Shown here in pieces: positions 1 through 11,092 of a stretch of 64,000 nt of DNA. The notes below the pieces were generated by a model that searched no databases, was not told the origin of the DNA, and saw only the letters and a program-made list of their open reading frames with translations. The DNA is from Hysterium pulicare CBS 123377. Its lineage: Eukaryota > Ascomycota > Dothideomycetes > Hysteriales > Hysteriaceae. A program made the translations under genes and the position numbers. The DNA lies in the NCBI GenBank assembly GCA_000467715.1, contig AJFK01000135.1:1-64000 (forward strand), given 5' to 3'. Every line of letters begins with the position of its first letter. The stretch's first letter is position 1.

Positions 1-1991
1 TACCCCCCCCGGTGGATAGCTCGAGTAAGAGACCGTAGAGCACACACTCCGTCGACACAGAAGTTGAAGTAGTGAGACAGATGTAGATCTCCTATCCGTA
101 AAGACTCTGATTGGGCTGAGAGATGAAAGAGACGTACAAAGGTACATTTTAGATTGAGGTGGTGGACATCCTGCGTGTTACCTAAGCAGTCGAGCCATAC
201 CTAAACAGGAAAGGCTCGATCTCCGCACCTGTGAGCGTCATTTACCTCTTGCATGTTGGTGTTTAATACAGGATTCGAGCTCACACAACGCATCCTTTCG
301 TAAATAAGGTAGACAGTCTGCGGTTTCGACCTTTACATTTCGTCATGAGTCTTACTAACAAGTTCTTCGCAGTGGGGGATTTCCTCTTTCAGATCTGCTC
401 TCCTCGTACCCGTCAATTCCTCTCACTAATGAGCCCGATGCAGGCAGATGGGCCGCGTTGATTCTTCCACCCGATAAGGAAAGCCCTAGGGTAGTGTCGA
501 AGTTCAGACCCCCTGGCAGCGGAATCACATGCCGACCCACTGTTTGATCGTTGAGCTCGCTTGCGAAAGATACACTGCAGATCTGCATGGTGCATATGCA
601 TGTGAAAGTTATCCCAACGACGACCCTTGCTATCGTACTTGGAAATCCCATGAGGGCCTTGTGGGGCTGCCGTGTAACGCGAGGCGGAGACGAACTGGCG
701 ACATTCCGAGGCGCTGCGTCGGCACATGCGTTTTTTCAGAGGCATGTGCTGGCAAAGGTTGAGGTTGAGTCGAAGCTTGTGCCCGTGTTGACCCGTGGAG
801 CGATTATCAAGCCACGAGAGTCTTAACGCCACAAATGTATGCAGTTCATGAGTCGGAAACCAGGCCGGACAGCGGGAGGCAGGGGCGACGGAAACGATCT
901 TCCTTCTCACATGCATGGAAGCGTTGCATTTTCTTTCAACAAGATTGCGGTTTCTTTCAACGCATGGCCAACCCCAATTTGTAAAAGTTCACGATGTACA
1001 TCCCCAGATAACGAAATCAAGAAGCCCAGTAACAAGACTGGCTGCTCCAGTATGTCAGCTTGTCGCAGGATCATTGCCCTGCATGACCCCACACTTGCGA
1101 ACAGCAATCTCACAGAGATTGCTGAGGTAGTCAAGGCAATACCAGTTCGAAACACTTGAAGCTCGCCTGGGAAGCAGCAAGCGCTAGCATTCGTTCCTGT
1201 CTAGATCCTCAATGTCTATCCAGGTCGCACCACAGCACGTAAGAAACTGTAACTCTCAACGTAACGCCAGAAGCTTACCCAGAGCGGATCACGACTCACG
1301 ATGACGGCCAATATCGAACCGTATTATTTGACCGTTATGGCACCGCAATGCGGGATGTCAGATACATGCATGGTCCCATGGATTGGTTGACAGCAAGGAC
1401 ACAAAACCCTATTCACAGGCAGAAGTGGGAAGTGCTGGTTATTATTGGTGAAGGAGGCATACGGCTGCAACGCCTTATCGTGACGTTGGAGGTCTGTGCG
1501 CCCACGTCGTTCTGTGGCTTTCACATGCAAGAAACTTGCTTTACGCCCAGACAATATCAACCACCCATCACCCAACATTTTCCCACGAACAGAGTCCTCG
1601 TAACAGGCTCCTCTTTTACACAGATCTCACATCAACATTCAATTCGAGTCCATTAAGACACCGTCTAACGTTATCTGGGTAGGTAAGTAATGATCAAAGA
1701 TGACATGCGTACATGACCGTTATCACATGCAAGACGCCATCTCAACGTTCGCTACTGATACACCGTATTCAGAGACACGAGCCACCACAACACCCAACAA
1801 CGCATAAAGGTACGTCAAGGCTTGCAGAGTGCCCCAATAAATGTGGCACCTTCTGCCACACCACCTTTTTTTCCGAGAGACCTTCCATCGAACCGGTTCT
1901 AACGCAGCCTTATTACCAGACTTCCATCCACCCCTCCCTCCTCTTCATGCCGCACGCTGAGCAAGAAGATACTCCCGTCTCTCCCACCACC
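1..1991. other. Intergenic, no gene recognised
   Basis: Only short overlapping frames without protein-like composition or recognisable domains are seen on either strand. The stretch has mixed base composition and is not the AT-rich, TA-rich sequence expected of heavily RIP-mutated repeats. The last few hundred bases should hold the promoter and leader of the CAP20-like gene that starts at 1992. Any gene running in from the left edge was not detected. Confidence 0.6.
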
Positions 1992-2690
1992 ATGAGCGCC
2001 CCCTTGACCAACGGCGAGAAGCCAAGTTCTAAGGTTCTATCTGTAAGTTAGGAATCTGTTCCTGCATTGCGGACCACCTTCAGCATCACATTATCCTTTC
2101 ACGCCCGCGGAACTACCCCTCCACCACGTTCTAAGACGACACCATCAACTCGAACATCGACTTTGACGCTAAAAACCATAACTGACTCTGCCTGCCAGCA
2201 CCTGACATCCTACCCCCTCGTCGCCGACTCCCTCGAAGTCTACAAGCAAAACCCCTACGGCGCAAAAACCCTCTCCATCGCACACACAGCCTACGACCGC
2301 TTCGCTTCGCCCTTCCTCCCCTACCTACAAACCCCTTACTCCTATCTACACCCATACATCTCGCGCGCCGACGAGCTCGGTGACGCCGGCCTCGGAAAAG
2401 TCGACTCCACCTTCCCGATCGTGAAAGAAGATACAGGCAAACTCAAGGAGACAGTGACGGACTATGCGTTCTTCCCTCTTCGATTAGCTGGGCAGGGCAA
2501 AGAGTATATATTCGGGACATTCAACGATGAGTACAACAAGACACCGGGTGATGGCGGTGTCGTGAAGCTTGTCAAAGCGGGTATCTCGGCTGAATTGAAG
2601 ATGGGATTTGATGGGTATAACTTCGTGCTCGGATATCTGAAGAAGGGGAAACAGGAGGGCGGGAAGAAAGTCGATCAGATCAAGGACTAA
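1992..2690 (+). CDS. CAP20/perilipin-like lipid droplet protein
   Basis: Two exons, 1992..2042 and 2199..2690, encode about 180 residues. The intron starts GTAAGT and ends CCTGCCAG, phase 0. The second exon carries the family core: a tyrosine/proline segment with NPYGAK, then PYLQTPYSY, RADELGD, a FPIVKE block and PLRLAG. These match my memory of Colletotrichum CAP20 (about 183 residues) and the fungal perilipin MPL1. Family members coat lipid droplets and help appressoria build turgor in some pathogens; that role is inferred here. I chose the ATG at 1992 because it sits in a strong context (CCACCATG) and gives the family length; an in-frame ATG at 1947 has a poor context. The C-terminus is lysine-rich. 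Family assignment is confident, the start less so. Confidence 0.85.
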
Positions 2691-3463
2691 GTTCATTGTG
2701 ACCCAAGACGAAAGGATGAGTACATACGGCAGGTATTGAGTTGTCGGGCTGACGGATCTCACATGGCTATCAAATTGGGAGATCATCGTTTTAACTTACT
2801 TCGATCTTTCACCTTTTCATCTATGGCTAGATTCGACTTGTATCATGATACCCTCAACGTGCATTCCGAGGGTGACAGCGACGGAGTGGGCTTCGGATGT
2901 ATGGTGCGGGTGTCTGAAAATCTTTTCTCGATCTCTCACCTTCTTTGTCTGGTGTATTGATGGATTTGTTGTTTTATGACCATTTTGTGTGTTTTTGTAT
3001 GTACCTTGTTCTTGTAACGAGGTACCCTAGGAATAGAATTGGGATAATATAATGGAGAATTTTCAATCTTTTTGCTTTGATATTGATGTGGAGATATGAT
3101 GGGGAGAAGGGCAGCAGGTGTTGTATTGACAGCTGCGTTTTCGTTTTGGGATGATTTTGCGAGTCGGCGGCCGCTTACTTATTAGCCAGACGAAGTAATC
3201 CGGATTGAGACCCTGTGAGCTACAGGTAAGTTGAACAAAATTGTAAAACTGATAAAGCGAGCCCGAAATTTGTGTGGATGCATTTTGGTATTTGACCTAG
3301 ACACGGCGCCTAAAAAGTATTTATCGGACCTTACTTATCACAAGCCAAAACATATGCTTAGATGAAAGGCATATCCATCTTTCAGCGTTCATGATTCTGC
3401 GGTGCCTTCTTCCACCGTTGATCATCCATTCACCTACGCCCAGCCGTGATATAAGGAAATACT
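2691..3463. other. Convergent intergenic region
   Basis: This stretch lies between the 3' ends of the CAP20-like gene and RPL27, which point towards each other. It should hold both 3' UTRs. It contains T-rich tracts but no coding sequence that I can support. Confidence 0.6.
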
Positions 3464-4226
3464 CTAAAATCGTAACGGAGTGAAGAACCACCCTGGAGAG
3501 CGTCAGATGTATTCGAAGCGGTCATGAGAGAAATGAGGGTATCGTACTGTTCTTTCCCGACTGGTACCTCTCCTCCAAAGCTTTCTTCACAGTCTTCTTA
3601 GCATCCTCCCGCTGTGAAACCTCTTTGAATGTGTCGGCAGTGAGGACCCCCTTCAAGTTCTCGAGTTCGAGGGTGTATCGAGTCTATTCCATCATCAGCT
3701 ACCATGTCCCCGCTTCCAAATAGGTTTCTTCAAGGGTTGCACACCGGCATCAAATGGGTGTAGTTGACCTGCTTAACGAAAGGCTTGACCTTCGACCTCT
3801 TCTGTTGCTTCGCTTTCGACATGCGGCGGGTGACTTGCGATGGGTAGCGCTCGATACCGGCGACGAGGGCGTGAGGGAAGGGGTGCGTCTTGGTTCCGTT
3901 GTCCAGAGGCTGGATTATCACGCACTTCTTGCCGGCATAGCGGCCTCGTGTGATGATCTATCGTCATATGTGAGCAATTGGTTGAGAGCGCGTTGGGAGC
4001 GAGATGCGAGGGTGCAACGTACGACAACTCTTCCGACCTTGAGGCTGTAAGAGAAATATAATTAGCAACTATTCGATACAAAGCCAATGGGGCCGCGAGA
4101 AGCAGAAACTGAAGTCTCGCCGGAGCGGATTTGAACAGGCCATGTCCCTTCAAATCGCTCCACGGCTCCGATTCGTGAACTTCCACGGTGACGTAGGATT
4201 GTGTTCGGGAAAACTCACAACTTCAT
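3464..4226 (-). CDS. RPL27: 60S ribosomal protein L27 (eL27)
   Basis: Structural protein of the large ribosomal subunit, 135 residues, which is the family length. Five exons on the minus strand: 4219..4226, 4023..4044, 3745..3957, 3548..3683 and 3464..3492; all junctions are GT-AG and the phases agree. The protein begins MKFLKVGRVV, has RGRYAGKKC and then the conserved [17 protein letters not shown] block, and ends [12 protein letters not shown], all diagnostic of eL27. The first coding exon is only 8 nt and the second 22 nt, a layout often seen in fungal ribosomal protein genes. The 174-nt first intron is the longest in the gene; I looked for snoRNA boxes in it and saw nothing convincing. 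It is transcribed divergently from SOF1 with 197 bp between the start codons. Confidence 0.97.
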
Positions 4227-4423
4227 CTTGACTGTTTCTCTCGGTTCGGGGTGGATTGGTGGTGGTCGGATTTTGGATATCGTTGTTGAAGCCGCAAAAT
4301 GAGAGTGGGCGGAGCGGAAAAACAAGCGAGCCCTGTGCGACGGCTAAACCTCGGCTTTTCCTCCGACCTCGAAAAATTCCAGACTTCCCCGCGACAAGAC
4401 GATGGCAACCATTCACGACCAGG
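4227..4423. promoter_or_regulatory. Shared RPL27/SOF1 promoter
   Basis: Only 197 bp separate the start codons of the divergent genes RPL27 and SOF1, so both promoters and both leaders must lie here or extend into the first introns. The sequence is GC-moderate with purine-rich and pyrimidine-rich tracts and no clear TATA box, as is common for ribosomal protein genes. Co-regulation is inferred from layout and function, not shown. Confidence 0.6.
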
Positions 4424-5819
4424 ATGAAGATCAAGGCTCTCAGCAGGTCGACGGCCTCTGCTCAGGCGCCCGGTTCGAGTGTCACTCGGCTGTCCAGGAA
4501 CCTTGATCCCGATCTTCACCCATTCGAACGAGCACGAGAATATACCAGAGCATTGAATGCGACAAAGCTTGAGCGCATGTTTGCAGCACCTTTCGTCGCA
4601 GCATTTGAGCCAGGTCATGTCGACGGGATATACTCGTTTGCGAAAGACCCAGAATCGTGTGTTCAGGACCCTGTTTCTCACCCTTTGCGCAGGACTAATT
4701 TGAATCTATAGACTCGAGCACTTCGCTTCGGGAAGCGGTGATGGAATTATAAAAGTCTGGGATCTTCCGAGTCGAGAGGAGATATTCCAGGCCCAGGCGC
4801 ATGAGAACATAGTAAAAGGGATGTGCTGGACAAGAGACAAACGTCTCATTACTTGCGGAAGCGACCGAACGATCAAGCTCTTCGATCCGTACAACACACC
4901 GACCAAAAGCCCACCGATAGCAACGTGGCTCGGCAATCATGCTTTCAACTCTGTTGCGCACCATCGATCTCTCCCATCTTTCGCTGCCTCAAGTAGCTCC
5001 ATCTCCGTCTACGATGTCTCCCGCTCCTCCTCAACCCCTACACAAACGCTCTCCTGGCCAACCGCCGTCGATACAATAAACACCGTCTCCTTCAACCAAA
5101 CCGAAACCTCGATCCTTGCATCCACCGCCACAGATCGCGCCGTGATTCTCTATGACTTACGAACCAACTCACCTCTACACCGCACAGTTCTCAATTTCGC
5201 CTCGAACTCAATTTCCTGGAATCCAATGGAAGCATTCAATTTCGCCGTCGCAAACGAAGACCACAACATCTACATATTCGACATGAGAAACATGAAGCGG
5301 GCTCTCAATGTCCTCAAAGGGCACGTCGCAGCCGTCATGAGCGTCGAGTTCAGTCCAACAGGAGAAGAGCTAGTCAGTGGATCCTACGATCGCACCGTGC
5401 GACTTTGGGAACGAGCGAAGGGCCACTCGAGGGATATCTACCATACAAAGCGCATGCAGCGCGTATTTTCAGTCGCTTTTACCCCCGACAACAACTACGT
5501 CCTCTCCGGCAGTGATGATGGAAATATTCGACTCTGGCGCTCCCATGCTTCGTCCCGACAGGGCACCAAGTCCTTCGCCCAGCGACAAAAACTCGAATAC
5601 AGTGAGGCGCTTAAGGAGCGCTACAAGCATATGCCTGAGATTAGGAGAATAGCTAGGCATAGACATGTACCGAAGCAGGTCAAGAAGGCAGGCGAGATCA
5701 AGGGTGAGGAACTGAAGTCTATCAAGAGGAGAGAGGAGAACGAGAGGAGGCATACCAAGAAAGGGACTGTGCGGCGGAAAGCTGAGAGAGAGAAGATGGT
5801 TTTGGCGAACGAGCAGTAG
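4424..5819 (+). CDS. SOF1: SOF1/DCAF13 WD40 protein of the SSU processome
   Basis: Two exons, 4424..4656 and 4712..5819, encode 446 residues; the intron has a GTGTGT donor, phase 2. The N-terminus MKIKALSRS and the block LHPFERAREYTRALNATKLE match yeast Sof1. WD40 repeats fill roughly residues 60-350, with GSGDGIIKVWDL, GSYDRTVRLWE and GSDDGNIRLWR visible. The Sof1-specific C-terminal domain follows, with LEYSEALKERYKHMPEI and RHRHVPK. Sof1 acts in the nucleolus with U3 snoRNP in 18S rRNA maturation; the human orthologue DCAF13 is also a CUL4 adaptor. The tail after residue 400 is a lysine/arginine-rich charged helix. It lies head-to-head with RPL27. Confidence 0.96.
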
Positions 5820-6591
5820 AGTGGTGTGTGGAAAATGGATTATGTGGCCTTGGTTTATGCATGGCGATGGCGTTTAGGGCATGGTGATGAGTAAAGGTTA
5901 AATTATTACTCTTAATCTATATTAAAGGATAAATTAAAAATTTTATATTTCTTAAACTTTTTTTCTTAAGTGTAACTAACTAAAATTGTTTAATAAGGCT
6001 ATGGAGTAGCTTGATTTACGCTATAGACAGCGCTTTATACCACTTCACACAGGCCGATTCGTCTATGCAAGCCACTGACTTTGAAGTTGACTGAATCAGA
6101 CACAGATCCTTAATGGTGAGGGAAAGATATGTGGCGCACAACTAATGGAACTTGAGAAGTGTGGACGGGGCTATCTTTGAGGATGTAGACATGATCTTAG
6201 AAGGAGAAAATTTATGCGGATTACTTCTTGGAGAAATAGCTAGATAAGGAGGGGTAAGGTGCCTTGAACGTATAAGACGGCTTAAGTGAGGACATACGGA
6301 GGAGGTGTGTAGATGGGACATGATCTCATTTCGTGGACGAATCCAGCATGGGTAGCATGACAGCTTTACTACATTCAAGGCTGCTTTATGAATCATTAAG
6401 GAGAGAGGCCTTATTTCTTTTCCAGCCTATCTTAAAGTAAGACATACCTACTATTCTACTCTTCAGCTTAGTTTAAGGGGGGCGACTGAGTTCAACCCCT
6501 TTCCCTAAATCCGAATAATCTGTGTACAGCAAAAACAACAGAATTTAGTGAGAAACACACATCCATCAACCTTCAAAACACTAGCCCTCTC
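5820..6591. other. Convergent intergenic region with an AT-rich patch
   Basis: This lies between the 3' ends of SOF1 and the alpha/beta hydrolase. About 5895-6010 is strikingly AT-rich and TA-dense compared with its surroundings. No frame, terminal repeat or recognisable element could be identified. It could be a short RIP-altered remnant or simply 3' flanking DNA. Confidence 0.45.
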
Positions 6592-8012
6592 TTAGTTCTT
6601 CAGTAAACCCTTAGTCCACTTCCCAATCGCCCCCGCCGTCTCCTCGGGCGCCTCCTCTGCCCCAAAATGTCCCACGCCCCCTTCCAAACCCACATCCGTA
6701 ATCTGCACGCCTTCCTCAACCCAATCCTCCCATTCCTTCTTTATCGCGTATCGTTTCCCGATATAGTCGACGCTATAAATCAACAAAACCGGAACTTTAA
6801 TCTTCCTGCCCGCTTTCTGGTCCTCAACTTGGGCATCGACATCCACAGTTGCGCCAGCAGCGTAGTCTTCGTTCGAGGCGCGGATGACGCTGGGATCGTT
6901 GAAAAAGGCGCCGTAGACAGAGTAGCTGTTGTCCGCTTTGAGGAAGGAGAGACCACGGTCGGATTTTCCGCTCTGGGATGGGTTGTTAGGGGCACAAGGA
7001 ATTGGAAAAGTATGTAAAGGGAAGTCATACCCAGCGTGATGTCATATCTTCGCACCATCGCGCGCCGCCGTAGGCGGAGATCATCTTTGTTGCTAACTCG
7101 ACGTTGGCGAGGAAGGGCCAGTGGAAGTAGCCAGTTACTTCTCTGGGGTTGGACGATGCGCGCCATTGGACAATAGTTGGGACCTATGTTTATATGTTAG
7201 TTTTGCGTAGCGTGATGCTGGGGGGGTTCTGATAGGAGGTTAGAAATTTAGTAGAAATCCCTTCTATCTAAGATCAAGCTCTAAGAAAATAGCATCCTGA
7301 GTGATCTTCTTAGAGAGGGAAAAGACATTTGACGCTTTTTACCTAGTTCAAACGTGTTCTTTAAACCACGATGACTATGCTACAGTCGGTCGGACACATG
7401 TGAAGGAACTGTGGATTACGCAACCGCGTACGGCTCTCGTTTAGAAGAGGTACTTACGATATCTATCAACGTGACTCCCAGAATTTTGAAGCCCTCAAAT
7501 CCGGAAACCGTCAGTCGATGCGCGACACGAGCTCCTCTATCATGGCCAATCAAAACGATTAGAGCTGGGCTTGCTGAAGACGCGCTCGTGCCCGTCCTTT
7601 TCAGAAGAGTTTGCAGAGCAGAAAGGATGGCGTTGCCAACGGAGAGTTTGTCGTGTTTCTCAATCGGTGGGCTATTACCATAGCCAGGAAGATCGGGAAC
7701 GAAGAGGGGAGTTGATGAAGGGAGAAGTGGGATGAGCTGTATTTGAGGGTATCAATGTCTAAGCCGGTTTTGACGGGGCTCTTGTGTGGATGCTCACGTG
7801 TCGCCACCTAGATAAATGGTCAATAGACGGTATACGACTTGGAGGGAAGATGTATACATGAATGCAGATTGCGGGTATCCATGGATAAGAACGAAGACCG
7901 GATTCGTCTCCGAAACGGATTCTAGCCCTCGACTGTAGCAGTATACTTGTGCTTCATTTACGCTCGTCCGCTTCAAGCCTAGGGCATCAAACTTTTGATT
8001 TTGGGCGTCCAT
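6592..8012 (-). CDS. Alpha/beta hydrolase, haloacetate dehalogenase-like
   Basis: Five exons on the minus strand, 7858..8012, 7798..7807, 7458..7736, 7031..7183 and 6592..6972, give 325 residues with consistent phases. Exon 2 is only 10 nt and restores a conserved MWRH segment. The fold is clear: LIHGYPQ near residue 45, PDLPGYG at 69-75, the nucleophile elbow GHDRGAR at 119-125, and GHFGAEEAPEE with the likely catalytic His301. Asp121 would be the nucleophile. Asp-Arg-x-x-Arg plus His169-Trp170 (YFHWPFLA) are the signatures of fluoroacetate dehalogenases, which hydrolyse haloacetates through a halide pocket; epoxide hydrolases usually have HDWG instead. The true substrate is unknown and the chemistry is inferred. 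There is no signal peptide, so it is probably cytosolic. Intron 3 (274 nt) is much longer than the others. Confidence 0.85.
7798..7807 (-). other. 10-nt microexon of the hydrolase gene
   Basis: Ten bases are flanked by CTAG on the acceptor side and GTGAGC on the donor side. Joined to the neighbouring exons they complete Met and encode Trp-Arg-His. Without them the frame breaks and the conserved segment after the oxyanion-hole loop is lost. The exon is inferred from frame and family, not from transcripts. Confidence 0.75.
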
Positions 8013-8614
8013 TGCGAAGCCTTTCTAAGTGCCCTGAACTCTAGAATCAAAGAGGATTGGTAGAGTGATGACAAGTATGAAAAGAATGGAACGAACAGAG
8101 TGGAGGAACCAGAACTGAAATAGAGCTGTCAGATACGTTTAAATTGTGGACTCAGGAAAGACTTCAATTAGTAATTCCTACGCCCTCCGATCAAGAGTTC
8201 GTTGATCTCTCATAAAGACGGGACTAGTGAGATGCGGGGATGACGTCGGCAAATGGATGCTGGCTTTCACAGAGCAAGAGTCGTTCTGACAACATCTACG
8301 TTTACCCAAACAGACGAATCACCAACGCCACAATGAGTGTCATGATCTTGTTTTCTACATATACAACGATACCAGGCTAAGTACACGACGATTTGATGCC
8401 TGCTGAGGGCGAGATACTCCTCTAAGACCATGTTACCAAGGTCGAACAATGTATGCAGACAACAAGGAGAGTCGTTACAAGGTCGATGCGAGCCTAGATT
8501 TCAACCACTTATGACACCCACTATGGCCCCCGGTGCAAAACTAATTCTCGGCCCTACCGAAACTCAAGCAATTCAGTACTGTCATCCTATCCGCATATGA
8601 CAGATTTTGTCGAC
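8013..8614. other. Intergenic between two minus-strand genes
   Basis: This is the upstream region of the hydrolase and the 3' flank of the 825-residue gene. No coding sequence or clear regulatory element was recognised. Confidence 0.5.
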
Positions 8615-11092
8615 CTAAGAAAGGCTGAACAAGCTTCCGTTCCATCCATACGCCCTATTCAGTCGACGTCCAAATCGCCTCGCCCATGAAAAGGGAAGCT
8701 TGGGTGAAGGATGAGGTTCGTGGAATTGGATGCCACGTTCGACATCCAAGTTCGTTGGGGTGAACTGCCATGCGGAGCCATGTAGCTTTACTGCGGAAAA
8801 CCCGGTCGAGACCATTGCATGTAAGAAGTCTGCCCACGGAATATCGCCAGGTTGATTGGCCTCATACGGGGAATAGAAAAGGGTCCTGAAGACCTTGAGA
8901 GCCCGCTTGTCCACTTGAAATGTGGACTGCGTGTCCGGTTGGTGGTGATCAATTGGCTCCGACGTAGGCTGACCATCAGAAAGACTGATGGCGGCTGCTC
9001 CCCTGGTCTTCGTCTTGGCCATTGGTTGATTGATGAGGGTCATTTTGTCAAATTGTCCAGTGACCTGGCTGGCCTTATCGTGGGATTGGGTAAACGGTTG
9101 ATAGTCACGGTCTGCGCCAGACTTCAAAGCCGGAGCAGGCTCCATCCACTTAGGCGTTCGCTCGATTGTGCGGTCTTCTGCTAAAAGAGGGCGGATCATG
9201 TCATGCTGTGACTTCCCTGTCTTGCTCCTGTAGTAATTATCAATATAGTTCCAGAAAGCGTCAAGGTTTGCCTCCGCCGTTCGTAAAGCCTCGATATTTG
9301 CTTGATTCTGGCGTTTATTGGCTGGATAGTAGAATCTACTATTAGATGGATCACCAAGCCAAGCCACTGGTGATCCATGGTCGAACTTGTTCCTTAGAAC
9401 AGCTTGCCAACCACCGAATGAATCTCGATATTTTTCCAAGAGATCACCTTCCCGCAATGCCATGTCGTCTTCAATTCTGCGAGCCCATGGTTGGAATAGA
9501 TGGAGTTGATGGAGGCATTCCGCGATGATAGATAGATCCGAGATGTTCGACGCAACCCAAGAGGACAGCAAGCTTTTTGCAGAAGGTTTATTCTGAGCAA
9601 GGCGTTCAATCTCATCCATGGCCGTATGAAGTCCCATCAGACGGAGTTGTTGTTCGTCCCAAAGAACTCCGAATAGATACATCAAACGATCTTTGACTTC
9701 ATCTTGCCTATTTCTAGGGAGGGACACTAACCGAATGATGTTCATGTCTTGCGCAGGCTCTCTAGCCCAGAAGTTACGGAAAGGGGGTGAAGCAGGGATC
9801 CCCATCTTGAGAACACCAATGACATCCTTGCTTGCACACTGTAGAAGAAATCTGGTGAATTGAAAAGCTTCAAAATAGTCCTTTGGTAAATCCTCTTTCG
9901 GTTGGATATTGACGTATTTTGTCCCCAGCTGTTGCAATAGAATGACTTGGCGATAGACCTTGTCCCAAGTGACGAAGGAGAAGTAAGCGTCCGTCACGAT
10001 GGTATCTAGAACCCGGGTCCCAAGGATGTCAGATGACGCCGTGAAGACAGGATGCTTTCGACCCAATGTATCCAGCATAATTTCTTGCCGGTGCTCCTTG
10101 TATTCTTGGACTGTATCTGCAAAATAGCAGGGATCCTCCCTTAGGGCCCATATATGATCCTCGGCCAAATTCCGACGAGCATATACAAGATCTCGCAGCC
10201 GTGAAGAATCCAAATGCGCTGGGATTCGGTAAGGAGCCTCCGTCGCAACGATATCAAGAGAGCTATAGTTCGTGTCCTTTGCGGAAAGGCTTGTGGGTTC
10301 TGCCTGTACGGGAAGCTCACTGCTTGTAAGAGAGCCTGGAGGAATGTCGTGTAGTATTTGCTTGCAACAGTCCAACAGAAACCTCCAAATTCTCTGCTGG
10401 ATCTCCAGGGTATGAAGACCATGGCCGGGGTGCATTCCAATACCGTTATTCATGTACTCGAACGCATCTTCATCATCATCCCAAGACACCAACTCGCCGT
10501 AGGTTTGTGGAGACTTCCTCTCAACAAACATCATGGTGTATCCGTTGAGAAAAGCAGGGAATACTGCCCCAGTTGTTTCGCTATACGCAGCAAGCTCGAG
10601 GTCTGAATGAGCAAACTTATCTGGATAGTGTCGCCCGCGTGCGTTGAGGAAAATGAGCAATGTTTGCAGCTTAAGCAAGTCTTCGAGGTTGATGTACGGC
10701 CATAAGTATGCATCTCTGAACCGAGTACCCTGTGCCCGCCGTGCCGGAGATTCTTTCATGAAAGCCTCAAAATCAGGACGATGCGTCGGCGACATGTTTG
10801 GCCAAGCGCTCAGAAGGATTCGTTTCTTCTGCTCCTTGGTTTTCTTCTGCCATCGTTTCCGTAAAACTTCCTCGTGCCTCTCAATAATGGCATTGAGCAG
10901 ATGCCAATCAGAGAATAACTTATCCGACAGTAGCTGAGCTTCTTGCCGTACTTGGGCCGGCGAAGGAAAAGACGATGGTCTCGGCAGGCCAGCAGGCAGA
11001 TTGCGAAAAAAGGCTTCCTGGTCCATTTCCTCTCGCCTAGTCTTTAAAGTAAGGAGATACTGAACAATCAATTGCTCTAGCTTATCTGCCAA
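8615..11092 (-). CDS. Large fungal protein of unknown function
   Basis: One uninterrupted frame of 825 residues, which is unusual among the intron-containing neighbours. It begins MADKLEQLIVQYLLTLKTRREEMD and is rich in charged helices with several aromatic patches (FRDAYLWPYINLEDLLKLQ, FPAFLNGYTMMFVE). There is no signal peptide or membrane segment. Residues 640-720 are polar and probably disordered. The last hundred residues are globular, with the run GFSAVKLHGSAWQFTP, then IQFHEPHP and ARRFGRRLNRAYGW. I recall similar C-termini in large uncharacterised proteins of many ascomycetes. That domain resembles the small HicA-type fold in the order of its helices, GS turn and strand-histidine segment; this is a hypothesis about fold only. 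I do not assign a function. Confidence 0.8.
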   Translation of the reverse strand: MADKLEQLIVQYLLTLKTRREEMDQEAFFRNLPAGLPRPSSFPSPAQVRQEAQLLSDKLFSDWHLLNAIIERHEEVLRKRWQKKTKEQKKRILLSAWPNMSPTHRPDFEAFMKESPARRAQGTRFRDAYLWPYINLEDLLKLQTLLIFLNARGRHYPDKFAHSDLELAAYSETTGAVFPAFLNGYTMMFVERKSPQTYGELVSWDDDEDAFEYMNNGIGMHPGHGLHTLEIQQRIWRFLLDCCKQILHDIPPGSLTSSELPVQAEPTSLSAKDTNYSSLDIVATEAPYRIPAHLDSSRLRDLVYARRNLAEDHIWALREDPCYFADTVQEYKEHRQEIMLDTLGRKHPVFTASSDILGTRVLDTIVTDAYFSFVTWDKVYRQVILLQQLGTKYVNIQPKEDLPKDYFEAFQFTRFLLQCASKDVIGVLKMGIPASPPFRNFWAREPAQDMNIIRLVSLPRNRQDEVKDRLMYLFGVLWDEQQLRLMGLHTAMDEIERLAQNKPSAKSLLSSWVASNISDLSIIAECLHQLHLFQPWARRIEDDMALREGDLLEKYRDSFGGWQAVLRNKFDHGSPVAWLGDPSNSRFYYPANKRQNQANIEALRTAEANLDAFWNYIDNYYRSKTGKSQHDMIRPLLAEDRTIERTPKWMEPAPALKSGADRDYQPFTQSHDKASQVTGQFDKMTLINQPMAKTKTRGAAAISLSDGQPTSEPIDHHQPDTQSTFQVDKRALKVFRTLFYSPYEANQPGDIPWADFLHAMVSTGFSAVKLHGSAWQFTPTNLDVERGIQFHEPHPSPKLPFSWARRFGRRLNRAYGWNGSLFSLS

